Numbered from the stretch's first letter, positions 26,800-34,943 are shown. The stretch: 64,000 nucleotides of DNA from Stenotrophomonas sp. UBA2124 (GCA_002329155.1 DCXY01000010.1:1-64000), one strand, 5' to 3'. Notes: generated from the letters alone by a model not told the origin. Numbers and translations: made by a program.

Positions 26800-28426
26800 C
26801 ACCCCCCGCAAGCTGTCGTTGAACAAGCTCTCGCTCAAGCGCGAAGCCACCACCGAACAGCCCAAGCTCGAAGAGCGCCTGCACAAGGTCCTGGCCCAGG
26901 CCGGCCTGGGCTCGCGCCGTGCGCTGGAACAGCGCATCGCCGACGGCCTGGTCAAGGTCAACGGTGAAACCGCGCAGACCGGCATGTCGGTCAAGAGCGG
27001 CGACAAGATCGACCTGGATGGCCGCAGCTTCGTTGCCAGCGCGCTGACCGACCCCTCGCGCGTGCTGGTCTACAACAAGCCGGAAGGCGAAGTGACCACC
27101 CGCGAAGACCCCGAAGGCCGCCCGACCGTGTTCGAGTCGCTGCCGCCGCTGAAGGGCGCGCGCTGGATCGCCATCGGCCGCCTGGACATCAACACCACCG
27201 GCCTGCTGCTGCTCACCACCGACGGCGAGCTGGCCAACGCGATGATGCACCCCTCTTTCGAGGTGGAGCGCGAGTACGTGGTGCGCGTGCGTGCCCCCGA
27301 AGGCCAGGAAAACGTGCCGGACAACATCGTTGACCGCCTCGCCCGTGGCGTTGCGCTGGAAGACGGCCCGGCCAAGTTCGACGAGATCGAACGCATCGGC
27401 GGCACCGATTCGCACGACTGGTTCCGCGTGGTGGTGAAGGAAGGCCGCAACCGCGAAGTGCGCCGCCTGTGGGAATCGCAGGGCTGCCAGGTCAGCCGCC
27501 TCAAGCGCACCCGCTACGGCAAGATCGAACTGCCGCGCGAACTGCTGCGCGGCCAGTCGGTGGAACTGCACAGCCCGCAGGTGGAAACCCTGCGCGCGCA
27601 GCTGAAGCTGGAAGAAGGCACCCCGTCGGCACTCACCCTGCAGCCGGTCATCGGCCAGCGCAAGGCTGCCAAGACCACCCTGCGCGTGTCCCGCGACGGT
27701 AGCCGTGGCAATGCCTACGTCAACGGCCACAACACCGCTGACGAAGGCCGCGAACTGCGCCGCTTTGACACCCTGCGCGAAGACCGTGGCCGTGGCCGTG
27801 GCAAGGGCGGCGGCTTCAAGGGCGGTCTGACCGTCAGTGGCGAAGCGGCCGCCAAGCAGTCGCAGAAGCCGTTCAAGCAGCGCAAGGCGCCCAAGGGTGA
27901 CCGCAGCCTGCCGGAAGGCAACCCGGCCGCGTTCCGCACCTGGTACGTGCCCGATGGTGTGAGCACCGGCCCCAGCGGCCACCGCAATGCCGGCCCGGGC
28001 GCTGCCCGTGGCCCGCGTCCGGGTGGCGGCAAGGGCAAGCCGGGCGGCGCGGGTGGCCAGGGCCGTGGCGGCTTCGGCGCACAGGGCCAGGGTCAAGGCC
28101 AGGGCCGCAGCTTCGGCGGCGGCCAGGGTCAAGGTCAGGGTCAGGGCCGTGGTGGCGCAGGCGCCGTTGGCGGCAACGCCCAGGGCCAGCGCAAGCACCC
28201 CTACGGTCATCCGGGCAATGCCCCGAGCTTCCCGTCCGACCATGCCAATCCGGGCTTCAGCCCGTATGGCGCACGCCCGACCGGTGGCCGTCCGGGCGGT
28301 AACCGCGGTCCGGGCGGCGGTCGTCCGGCCGGCGGCCCGCGCCCGGGTGGCAACCGTCCCGGTGGCGCAGGCCGCCCGGGTGGCGGTCGCCCCGGTGGCG
28401 GCGGTCGCGGCCCGCGTGGTGCCTGA
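26792..28426 (+). CDS. rluB: Ribosomal large subunit pseudouridine synthase B with long Gly/Arg-rich tail
   Basis: Makes pseudouridine in 23S rRNA (E. coli RluB acts at position 2605). It is 544 aa, far longer than the usual 250-300. An S4 domain comes first (LEERLHKVLAQAGLGSRRALEQ), then the RsuA/RluB catalytic domain with GRLDINTTGLLLLTTDGELAN (catalytic Asp in GRLD) and GRNREVRRLWESQGCQVSRLKR. From about residue 330 the protein is a low-complexity Gly/Arg/Gln/Pro tail with GQGQGQ and RPGG repeats. It overlaps scpB by 8 bp and ends at a strong hairpin. Confidence 0.93.
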   Translation: MSDTPRKLSLNKLSLKREATTEQPKLEERLHKVLAQAGLGSRRALEQRIADGLVKVNGETAQTGMSVKSGDKIDLDGRSFVASALTDPSRVLVYNKPEGEVTTREDPEGRPTVFESLPPLKGARWIAIGRLDINTTGLLLLTTDGELANAMMHPSFEVEREYVVRVRAPEGQENVPDNIVDRLARGVALEDGPAKFDEIERIGGTDSHDWFRVVVKEGRNREVRRLWESQGCQVSRLKRTRYGKIELPRELLRGQSVELHSPQVETLRAQLKLEEGTPSALTLQPVIGQRKAAKTTLRVSRDGSRGNAYVNGHNTADEGRELRRFDTLREDRGRGRGKGGGFKGGLTVSGEAAAKQSQKPFKQRKAPKGDRSLPEGNPAAFRTWYVPDGVSTGPSGHRNAGPGAARGPRPGGGKGKPGGAGGQGRGGFGAQGQGQGQGRSFGGGQGQGQGQGRGGAGAVGGNAQGQRKHPYGHPGNAPSFPSDHANPGFSPYGARPTGGRPGGNRGPGGGRPAGGPRPGGNRPGGAGRPGGGRPGGGGRGPRGA

Positions 28427-28478
28427 TACACGGCAGCCGGGCAGGCACTGAGAAGCACGCCAGCCTTGAGAAACAAAG

Positions 28479-28512
28479 GAACGCCCGGTGCCCTGCACCG
28501 GGCGTTCTTCGT
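28479..28512 (+). terminator. Hairpin terminator after rluB
   Basis: Perfect 13-bp stem GAACGCCCGGTGC/GCACCGGGCGTTC with a 3-base loop, followed by a short T-containing stretch (TTCGTT). The opposite side carries an A-run, so it may act in both directions. Confidence 0.75.
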
Positions 28513-28551
28513 TCCGGGGCGCCAGACATGCTGACAACGGGATAAATGGGT

Positions 28552-28582
28552 AAATTTCCCAAAATGGGAAATTTGGTATATT
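28552..28582 (+). promoter_or_regulatory. Toxin-antitoxin operator/promoter
   Basis: Perfect 10-bp inverted repeat AAATTTCCCA (28552-28561) and TGGGAAATTT (28565-28574) separated by 3 bases, directly followed by TATATT (28577-28582), a good -10 box. The palindrome sits across the promoter spacer, as expected for antitoxin autorepression. It lies 26 bp upstream of the antitoxin ATG. Confidence 0.7.
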
Positions 28583-28608
28583 CCAGCCATACCCCCAAGG
28601 ACACGCCC

Positions 28609-28950
28609 ATGGACCTCACCCTGCATCTGCGCGACCTCGAACGGACCCCCGCCAGCGACGTCAAGGCCAAAGGCTGGCCGGAACTGATGCGCAAAGTACA
28701 GCGCAGCGGCGCGGTGGTGGTCACCAACCACAACCACCCGCAGGCGGTGGTGGTGTCGGCCGAGGAATACGAGCGCCTGGTCGAACAGGCCAACAACGCC
28801 AACCATGGCGAACAGCGCGCCGCATCGCTCAGGCAGCTGCAGGCCGAGTTCGACGCCCACCTGTCCTCGCTCAAGCAGGGTGCGCTGGCCAAGGCGCTGG
28901 ACCGCCCTGCCCGCCGCAGCACCCGCTTCACCCTGGGCAAGTCGCTGTAA
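28609..28950 (+). CDS. Phd/YefM-type antitoxin
   Basis: A 113-aa protein. The N-terminal 60 residues follow the Phd/YefM plan: a short strand, a helix, then VQRSGAVVVTNHNHPQAVVVSAEEYERLVE, where R/H-P-x-AVLVS-x-x-x-Y is the family hallmark. The C-terminal part is helical and charged, and probably binds the toxin. The ATG at 28609 was preferred over an ATG at 28546, which lies upstream of the palindromic operator. The stop is 3 bp before the GTG of the Zeta-like gene, so the two form one unit. Function as an antitoxin is inferred from family and pairing. Confidence 0.82.
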   Translation: MDLTLHLRDLERTPASDVKAKGWPELMRKVQRSGAVVVTNHNHPQAVVVSAEEYERLVEQANNANHGEQRAASLRQLQAEFDAHLSSLKQGALAKALDRPARRSTRFTLGKSL

Positions 28951-28953
28951 ACG

Positions 28954-29595
28954 GTGGCGCGGATACTGGTACTTGCCGGCGTCAATGGCGCCGGCAAGAG
29001 CTCACTGCTGGGGCAGATGCTGGGCGCCGATGGCGCCACCTGGTTCAACCCGGATGCGTTCACCCGGCAACTGGTGGAACGCGGCTGGCCATTGGCCGAC
29101 GCCAATGCCGAAGCTTGGCAGGAGGGCGTGCGCCGCCTGAAACAAGCCATGGCGGAGAACAGCGACTACGCGTTTGAAACCACGCTGGGCGCGACCACCA
29201 TACCGCGCCTGCTGCGGGAGGCCAGTGCCGAACATGAAATAAGCATCTGGTTCTGTGGGCTGGAAAGCGTGGCGCTGCACCTGCAGCGCGTGGCCGAGCG
29301 GGTGGCCAAGGGCGGCCACGACATTCCCGAGGCGAAGATCCACCAGCGTTTCGACAGCTCGCGCCTCAACCTGGTTGAACTGCTGCCGCACCTCACCCAA
29401 CTGCATGTCTACGACAACAGCCGCCCACCCGACGCTGACGGCCAGGTGGAACCCCTGCTGGTGCTGGAGGTGGAGCGCGGGCGCATCCTGTGCCCCGCTA
29501 CGCCGGAGGAATTCGGGCAGGTGCCCGGATGGGCCAAGCCGGTGGTGTGGGCGGCGCTGAGGGAGTTTGCTGGTGGGGAGCAGGAAAAAGGGTAA
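28954..29595 (+). CDS. Zeta-toxin-like P-loop kinase
   Basis: A 213-aa protein of the Zeta/PezT-like AAA group. It has P-loop LAGVNGAGKSS (residues 7-17), NPDAF (Asp34), a YAFETTLG segment (about 55-62), and a lid-like region with Arg residues (RVAERVAKGGHDIP). Zeta toxins phosphorylate UDP-N-acetylglucosamine; whether this protein does so is not shown. The GTG start at 28954 comes 3 bp after the antitoxin stop. Zeta is normally paired with an epsilon or PezA antitoxin, so partnership with a Phd-type protein is unusual. Confidence 0.8.
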   Translation: MARILVLAGVNGAGKSSLLGQMLGADGATWFNPDAFTRQLVERGWPLADANAEAWQEGVRRLKQAMAENSDYAFETTLGATTIPRLLREASAEHEISIWFCGLESVALHLQRVAERVAKGGHDIPEAKIHQRFDSSRLNLVELLPHLTQLHVYDNSRPPDADGQVEPLLVLEVERGRILCPATPEEFGQVPGWAKPVVWAALREFAGGEQEKG

Positions 29596-29613
29596 GGCCT
29601 GCCCTCACCCCAA

Positions 29614-29666
29614 CCCCTCTCCCGCTTGCGGGAGAGGGGCTATGCAGTGCTCCCGCGTGCGGGAAG
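29614..29666. repeat. Two adjacent GC-rich palindromes between converging genes
   Basis: A perfect 12-bp stem CCCCTCTCCCGC/GCGGGAGAGGGG with a 2-base spacer (29614-29639), then a shorter copy of its core, TCCCGC/GCGGGA (29653-29666). They lie between the toxin gene and the converging secreted-protein gene. They resemble intergenic palindromes common in this family and may serve as a bidirectional terminator. Confidence 0.6.
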
Positions 29667-29681
29667 ACTTTGCAGGCGTGC

Positions 29682-30116
29682 TCAGCGGCGCTCTATGACG
29701 AACTTGCCGAAGCCTACGCCCAGGCTCCAGCCACGGCCGGTGCCGGCCAGCGCGAGCGAGATGTCGCCCTTGGTCATCACCTGCGCGTCGGTGGCCTTGT
29801 TGGCGCTGGCGTGTACTTCCGCCGCCGCGTAGGTGCCCACCAGATCATTCATCGAATACGCGCCGGTGAACTTGCCACGGCCATCGGTGATGGTGGTGCG
29901 GCCTACGGTCAGGCCACCGCCCTTGGCACTGATGCTCACCGGGAAGCTGCTGCCGTTGTCACAGGTGATGGTGCCGGTGCCGCTGGCGGTCTTGTAGAAC
30001 GCCGACCAGCCGGACAGGTTGTAGCGCAACTCACAGTCGATATTGCCGGCCGCCTGCGCCGCGGGCGCCAGCCCGGTGGCGGCCAGCAACACCAGTGCTG
30101 CCATCATGGTCTTCAT
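29682..30116 (-). CDS. Secreted protein of unknown function
   Basis: A 144-aa protein with signal peptide MKTMMAALVLLAATGLAPAAQA. The mature part has two cysteines (NIDCELRY and TITCDNGSS) that could form a disulfide, and a glycine-rich beta-strand pattern ending in GTGRGWSLGVGFGKFVIERR. No family is confidently recognised; the C-terminal pattern is vaguely like YSC84 or DUF992 domains. It stands alone, converging with the toxin gene and 92 bp from the mtnU stop. Confidence 0.75.
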   Translation of the reverse strand: MKTMMAALVLLAATGLAPAAQAAGNIDCELRYNLSGWSAFYKTASGTGTITCDNGSSFPVSISAKGGGLTVGRTTITDGRGKFTGAYSMNDLVGTYAAAEVHASANKATDAQVMTKGDISLALAGTGRGWSLGVGFGKFVIERR

Positions 30117-30208
30117 GCTTGCATTCTCCTGTCTGTGGAACCCGGCCCGAGCCTAGCAGGCCGGTATCGTCTGCATGCAACCGGTGGCCATCGGCACCGG
30201 GCTGCCGT

Positions 30209-31033
30209 TCAGCGAGGCACCACCGGGCCCGCCAGCTCGAACGCATCGGCGTCCAGCATGGCCGGGAAACGCTCGCGGTGGGCGGCCAGCGCCGCTGCCG
30301 AAATGGTGGTGGTGACCACCTGCTCGCGCTCGCGGATTTCCAGCTGCGGCTGGCCGAGAAAATCGATCACCGCGCTGTCGCCGGAGTAATGCAGGCCGTT
30401 GCCATCCACGCCCACGCGGTTGACCACGGCCACGTAGCAGAGGTTTTCAATGGCGCGCGCACGTGCCAGCGTCTGCCATGCATACGCGCGCGTGGAAGGC
30501 CAGTTGGCCACGAAGATCTGCAGGTCGAAATCCATCTGCCCGGGGCGCTCCACATCGAAGCGGTTGCGGCAGAACACGGGGAAGCGCAGGTCGTAGCAGA
30601 CCTGTGGATTGATCCGCCAGCCCTTCAGTTCCACGCACAGCCGGTCGTTACCAGCCGCGTAACGCTTGTGCTCGCCCGTATAACGGAACAGGTGGCGCTT
30701 GTCGTAGTAATGCAGCTCGCCGGCAGGCGTGGCCCACAGCAGGCGGTTGTACACCGCGCCGCCGTCGCGCAGCTGCACGCTGCCGGTAACCACCGCCCCC
30801 AGCGCGCGCGCCTGCGCCTGTATCCAGGCGACGGTCGGCCCCTGCATGTCCTCGGCCTTGTCGATGGCGTCGTTGGAGAAACCACTGGTGAAGGTTTCCG
30901 GCAGAATCACCAGGTCGGTGGTGCCGGCCAGCGGCGCCAGCAGCGCGGCGTAATGCTCGCGGTTGCCGGCCGGGTCGTGCCAGCGGGTGTCACCCTGCAC
31001 CAGCGAAATACGAAGGTCCTGCATGTCCATCAT
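30209..31033 (-). CDS. mtnU: Omega-amidase / 2-oxoacid amidase (YafV-MtnU-like nitrilase)
   Basis: Carbon-nitrogen hydrolase family protein, 274 aa. The Glu-Lys-Cys triad is visible: LVILPETFTSGF (Glu), YDKRHLFRYTGEH (Lys) and PQVCYDLRFPVF (Cys). Relatives hydrolyse 2-oxoglutaramate or 2-oxosuccinamate, products of glutamine- or asparagine-dependent transamination. The ATG at 31031-31033 overlaps the preceding membrane-protein stop (ATGA), which favours it over two later in-frame ATGs. The mtnE-like transaminase lies just upstream on the same strand, matching the MtnE-MtnU pair of methionine salvage. Confidence 0.9.
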   Translation of the reverse strand: MMDMQDLRISLVQGDTRWHDPAGNREHYAALLAPLAGTTDLVILPETFTSGFSNDAIDKAEDMQGPTVAWIQAQARALGAVVTGSVQLRDGGAVYNRLLWATPAGELHYYDKRHLFRYTGEHKRYAAGNDRLCVELKGWRINPQVCYDLRFPVFCRNRFDVERPGQMDFDLQIFVANWPSTRAYAWQTLARARAIENLCYVAVVNRVGVDGNGLHYSGDSAVIDFLGQPQLEIREREQVVTTTISAAALAAHRERFPAMLDADAFELAGPVVPR

Positions 31034-31344
31034 GGTTCTGCCCGCAAGGAAAAGAGAATGCCACCGGCCACCGCCGTGGCGATCAACAGCGGCACCAGCC
31101 ACTGCAACCAGCGCAACCAGCGGTTGCACGGCTGGCGCTGCTCGGCATAAGAAAGCAATGCCAGGTAAGCCCGCGTGTAATGGCTGAAGCTGCCGCGCAA
31201 TGCCAGACGCCCGTCGTCCACGGATACGCCGCGCTCGCGGAGGCCCGGCTGCACCACGGAGAAGAACAGCCACGCCTTCGCCACACCCGCAACGACGCAG
31301 GCGCACAAGACCGGCAACAGGAACAACAGGCCCGTCCGCGTCAT
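31030..31344 (-). CDS. Small two-helix membrane protein
   Basis: A 104-aa protein with hydrophobic segments near the N-terminus (about 4-27) and C-terminus (about 80-97), and a charged middle containing VSVDDGRLALRGSFSHYTRAY. No family is recognised. The start ATG (31342-31344) lies 7 bp after the aminotransferase stop, and its stop overlaps the mtnU start by 4 bp. It is therefore sandwiched in the mtnE-mtnU unit, but a functional link is not shown. Confidence 0.8.
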   Translation of the reverse strand: MTRTGLLFLLPVLCACVVAGVAKAWLFFSVVQPGLRERGVSVDDGRLALRGSFSHYTRAYLALLSYAEQRQPCNRWLRWLQWLVPLLIATAVAGGILFSLRAEP

Positions 31345-31351
31345 CCCTGCC

Positions 31352-32500
31352 TCAGAGCAGCTGCAGCCGCTGGATGGCCGCATCCAGCGTGGCATCGTTC
31401 TTGGCGAAGCACAGCCGCACCAGACGCTGGCCTGCCGGCGGCGTCTCGTAGAACGGCGACAGCGGGATGGCGGTGACGCCCTTCTCGATGGTCAGCCACT
31501 TCACGAATTCGTGGTCAGGCAGGTCGCTGACCGCCGAGTAGTCCACCAGCTGGAAGTAGCCACCCGGCACCGGCAGCGGTTTCAGGCGCGTGGTCAGCAG
31601 CTGCTCGCGGAAACGGTCGCGCTTGCTCTGGTAGAACGCGCCCAGCTCCAGGTGATGCTCGGGCTCGTCGCGGATCATCGCGGCGAAGCCGTACTGCGCC
31701 GGGCTGTAGGTGGTGAAGGTGTTGTACTGGTGCACCTTGCGGAACTCGGCGCTCAGTGCCGGCGGCGCGATGGCGTAGCCGATCTTCCAGCCGGTGCAGT
31801 GGTAGGTCTTGCCGAAGCTGGAAATGACGAAGGCACGCTCGCGCAGCTTCGGGTAGCGCAGTGCCGACTCATGGCGCGCACCGTCATAGATGATGTGCTC
31901 GTACACCTCATCGGAGATCAGGTAGATGCCGGTGCCGCGCAGTACGTCGGCAAGTGCCTGCATGTCGGCCGCGGTCAGCATCGCGCCAGAAGGGTTGTGC
32001 GGCGTGTTGACCATCAGCATGCGGGTCTTCGGCGTGATGGCCGCGCGCACGCGGTCCCAGTCCACGGCGAAGGTCTGCGGATCCAGCGGCACATGCACCG
32101 CACGCGCACCGGCCAGGTCGATGGCCGGCTCGTAGCAGTCGTAGGCCGGGTCCAGCACGATCACCTCATCACCCGCACGCACCACCGCATGGATTGCATC
32201 GAAGATGGCCTCGGTGCCGCCCGAAGTCACGGTGATCTCCGTATCCGGGTCCACCTGCGCGCCGTAGCAGTCCAGCACCTTCTGCGCGATGGCCTGGCGC
32301 AGCACCGGCACGCCGGTCATGGGCGCGTACTGGTTGAAACCCTCGCGCATGGCCTTGGCGGTTTCGTCGATAAGCCGCTGCGGCGCCGGGAAATCCGGAA
32401 AGCCCTGGCCCAGGTTGACCGCGCCATGCTCGGCGGCCATCTGCGACATCACGGTGAAAATGGTGGTGCCCACCTTGGGCAGCTTGGTCTGCGGTTGCAT
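31352..32500 (-). CDS. mtnE: Methionine/glutamine-type aminotransferase (MtnE/YbdL family)
   Basis: PLP-dependent class I/II aminotransferase, 382 aa. The PLP lysine is in ISSFGKTYHCTGWKIGYAIAPP. Also present are NLGQGFPDFP, the cofactor motif NTPHNPSGAML, YLISDEVYEHI and C-terminal RLCFAKND. YbdL/MtnE members convert 4-methylthio-2-oxobutanoate to methionine with glutamine as donor. The ATG at 32498-32500 begins MQPQTKLPKVG, the family N-terminus; the frame is open 66 bp further. It diverges from ccmA across a 159-bp gap and heads the set with the membrane protein and mtnU. Confidence 0.92.
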   Translation of the reverse strand: MQPQTKLPKVGTTIFTVMSQMAAEHGAVNLGQGFPDFPAPQRLIDETAKAMREGFNQYAPMTGVPVLRQAIAQKVLDCYGAQVDPDTEITVTSGGTEAIFDAIHAVVRAGDEVIVLDPAYDCYEPAIDLAGARAVHVPLDPQTFAVDWDRVRAAITPKTRMLMVNTPHNPSGAMLTAADMQALADVLRGTGIYLISDEVYEHIIYDGARHESALRYPKLRERAFVISSFGKTYHCTGWKIGYAIAPPALSAEFRKVHQYNTFTTYSPAQYGFAAMIRDEPEHHLELGAFYQSKRDRFREQLLTTRLKPLPVPGGYFQLVDYSAVSDLPDHEFVKWLTIEKGVTAIPLSPFYETPPAGQRLVRLCFAKNDATLDAAIQRLQLL

Positions 32501-32659
32501 CGTTGCGTACACACCGGGGGGGAGAAACCACCGAGTGTACGCAATGCAGACTGCAGCCGGGCGCACGGACGCTGCGGCTGCGGCCCGGGGCTATACTGGC
32601 GCGCCTTCCAAGCGCCATACGGCGGCGCTTCCACCCAAGGACGGACGCGCCCGATCCCG

Positions 32660-33322
32660 ATGACTGAATTACCGAACACACCGCCCCTGCTACGCGTCAG
32701 TGGCCTGCGCTTCACCCGTAATGACGACCCCGTGTTCGGGCCACTGGATCTGCATGTGGATGCTGGCGAGGCGCTGCTGGTGCAGGGCAGCAACGGGGCC
32801 GGCAAGACCACCCTGCTGCGGGTGCTGGCAGGGCTGCTGCCACCAGATGCCGGGCAGATCGAGATCGACGGCCGCCCGGCCAACAGCAACGACCGTTCCC
32901 GCTATATCGCCTACCTGAGCCACCTCACCGCGCTCAAGCAGGATCTGGGCGCGCTGGAAAACCTGCATTTTCTGTGTGGCCTGCAGGGCCGCCGCGCACG
33001 GCAGATGCCGGGCAACGCGCTGGCCATCGTCGGCCTTGCCGGTTATGAGGATGCGCTTGTGCGGCAGCTGTCGGCCGGCCAGAAGAAGCGCCTGTCGCTG
33101 GCCCGCATCTGGCTTTCGCCCGCACCGCTGTGGCTGCTCGACGAGCCCTACGCCAACCTCGACCTGGACGGCATCAATCTGGTCAACCGCATGATTTCCG
33201 CCCACCTGCGCAGCGGTGGCGCCGCACTGGTCACCACCCATGGTGCCTATGCCGCACCGCCGGTACGCAACCGCACGCTGATGCTCGGGCGCGCAGCCGA
33301 GCAGGCGGAGGCCGCAGCATGA
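32660..33322 (+). CDS. ccmA: Cytochrome c biogenesis ATP-binding protein CcmA
   Basis: ABC ATPase, 220 aa, of the CcmAB complex that drives release of haem-loaded CcmE from CcmCD. It has Walker A GSNGAGKTTLLRVLAG, signature LSAGQKKRLSLARIW and Walker B LWLLDEPYANLD. The start ATG 32660 is in a frame that is open far upstream, but the homologous region begins here. It overlaps ccmB by 4 bp. It lies upstream of a 6-kb insertion that separates ccmAB from ccmCDEFGHI. Confidence 0.95.
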   Translation: MTELPNTPPLLRVSGLRFTRNDDPVFGPLDLHVDAGEALLVQGSNGAGKTTLLRVLAGLLPPDAGQIEIDGRPANSNDRSRYIAYLSHLTALKQDLGALENLHFLCGLQGRRARQMPGNALAIVGLAGYEDALVRQLSAGQKKRLSLARIWLSPAPLWLLDEPYANLDLDGINLVNRMISAHLRSGGAALVTTHGAYAAPPVRNRTLMLGRAAEQAEAAA

Positions 33323-34014
33323 ACCTGCCCGGCCCGCAGCCCACCTTGTTCAATGCCGCCCGTGCCCTGCTCGCCCGCGACCTGAAACTGCTCTGGCGCC
33401 GCCGTGGCGACGCCGCCCAACCCATCCTGTTCGCCCTGCTGGTGGTGGCGCTGTTCGCACTGGCCTTGGGCGGCGAGGAAAAGAAACTGCAGAGCGTGGC
33501 CGCCGCGGTGTTGTGGCTGTCGGTGCTGCTGGCCGGCCTGCTGTCACTGGACACCCTGTTCCGCAGCGATGCCGAAGACGGCTCGCTTGAACAATGGCTG
33601 TTGTCACCGGTGCCATTGGCCTGGCTGGTGGCGGTACGAGTGTTCTCGCACTGGCTGACCACTGCTTTCCCACTGGTATTGGTGAGCCCGCTGCTGGCGG
33701 AATTGATGCATCTTCCCGCTGCCCAACTGCCAGTACTTGTGACTTCTTTGGCCCTTGGCACACCGCTGCTGAGCCTGTTGGGCGCGGTGGTGGCGGCACT
33801 CACCGTAGGCATGCGCAGGGCCGGCATTCTGCTGGCCCTGCTGGTGCTGCCGCTGTACGTGCCGGTACTTGTTTTCGGGGCTGGCGCGGTGGCGGCCAGT
33901 GCCCAGGGGTTCGACAGCAGCGGTGCCCTCCTGATGCTTGCCGGCGGCCTGGTTGCCAGCACTTTGCTGGCTCCGCTCACTGCGGCCGCCGCGATCCGTA
34001 TCGCAAACTCCTAA
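33319..34014 (+). CDS. ccmB: Cytochrome c biogenesis membrane protein CcmB
   Basis: Inner-membrane partner of CcmA, 231 aa with about six membrane helices. Family features include the N-terminal ALLARDLKLLWRRRGDAAQP and the segment DTLFRSDAEDGSLEQWLLSP, a conserved CcmB loop. The ATG overlaps the ccmA stop (ATGA). The next gene, a tetR, starts 48 bp later. Confidence 0.95.
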   Translation: MNLPGPQPTLFNAARALLARDLKLLWRRRGDAAQPILFALLVVALFALALGGEEKKLQSVAAAVLWLSVLLAGLLSLDTLFRSDAEDGSLEQWLLSPVPLAWLVAVRVFSHWLTTAFPLVLVSPLLAELMHLPAAQLPVLVTSLALGTPLLSLLGAVVAALTVGMRRAGILLALLVLPLYVPVLVFGAGAVAASAQGFDSSGALLMLAGGLVASTLLAPLTAAAAIRIANS

Positions 34015-34062
34015 GCGAAAACGGCGCTATTCTTGACTGAACCTTCACCTCAATGCCTCTTC

Positions 34063-34743
34063 ATGCCCAACCGGCACCGCCCCGAGCACACCACCCCAGG
34101 CAAGCCGTGCCTGCCGCCCCGCCCTGCCGTTGAGCTGCAGCGGCGTGGCGAACTGCGGGTGGAGAAGTTCCTGGACGCGGCCACCGAGGTGTTCAACGAA
34201 AAGGGCTACCAGGCCGCACGCCTGTCGGACATCGTCAAACGCGCAGGCGGCTCCATGGCCACGCTGTACCGCGCGTTCGGCGACAAGGTGGGGCTGGTGC
34301 ATGCGCTGATGGAGCGCAGCATCCACAGTTTCGGCCTCAGCCTGGATGCATTGGCGCAGTCCACCCTGCCGCCGTCGGAGGCGCTGCAGGAGGCCGCATC
34401 GGTGATGGTGGATGAAATCCTCACGCCCTCGCGCATTGCCTGCCACCGCGTGGTGATTTCCGAGGGCATGCGCCAGCCGGAGCTGCGTGACTGGTTCCAG
34501 GCGCACGGCGTGGCGCCCATGGAGGCGCTGCTGAGCCGGTATTTCCGCCGTGAGATGGAAGCGGGCCGGCTGTGCCTGGAAGACCCGGAAGGCTCGGCGC
34601 ATCTGTTCTACATGATGGTTATTGGCGGCACGATCCTGCGTACCGTCAACGGCCGCATGACACACCAGGATCTGTGCAAGGCCAAGGAAAGCGCCGCGCT
34701 GGCGGTGCGTTTGTTCCTCAGCGGCGCGCTGCCACGGAGGTGA
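34063..34743 (+). CDS. TetR/AcrR-family transcriptional regulator
   Basis: A 226-aa regulator. After a basic 40-residue N-terminal extension, the helix-turn-helix domain reads FLDAATEVFNEKGYQAARLSDIVKRAGGSMATLYRAFGDKVGLVHALMERS, typical of TetR (shown in parts: residues about 41-91). The C-terminal ligand domain is all-helical. An in-frame TTG at 34033 is a possible earlier start. It stands directly upstream of the decahaem cytochrome gene, with a dyad in the intervening promoter, so it is the obvious candidate regulator of the electron-conduit genes. The inducer is unknown. Confidence 0.92.
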   Translation: MPNRHRPEHTTPGKPCLPPRPAVELQRRGELRVEKFLDAATEVFNEKGYQAARLSDIVKRAGGSMATLYRAFGDKVGLVHALMERSIHSFGLSLDALAQSTLPPSEALQEAASVMVDEILTPSRIACHRVVISEGMRQPELRDWFQAHGVAPMEALLSRYFRREMEAGRLCLEDPEGSAHLFYMMVIGGTILRTVNGRMTHQDLCKAKESAALAVRLFLSGALPRR

Positions 34744-34856
34744 TGCCGGCGGCAATCAGTCATCCAATCGGCGCTCAATCAGGTAAATGCCACCCAAAAA
34801 ACTGAACCGGGGTCTGCTGCGCCGCAGCTTGACCGGGGTGGCGTTCGTCACAAAAT

Positions 34857-34885
34857 GAACACGTAATAAAAATTACATTTCGTTC
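34857..34885. promoter_or_regulatory. AT-rich dyad upstream of the decahaem cytochrome gene
   Basis: GTAAT-AAAA-ATTAC (34863-34876) flanked by GAAC (34857-34860) and GTTC (34882-34885), forming a larger nearly symmetrical dyad in an otherwise GC-rich region. It lies about 60-85 bp upstream of the GTG start and is a candidate TetR operator. No definite -35/-10 pair was assigned. A tandem of TGAACCGGGGT/TTGACCGGGGT stands just upstream. Confidence 0.45.
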
Positions 34886-34943
34886 AGCCATAGTTGTGTT
34901 TGTCGCCCACCGATCCGGCAGGGACAACACCAAGGAGGGGAAC

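Noticed and set aside
34896..34943. Upstream extension of the decahaem cytochrome to an earlier in-frame start
   Set aside because: The GTG at 34944 has a near-perfect ribosome site and begins the signal peptide; the extension would place hydrophilic residues before it.
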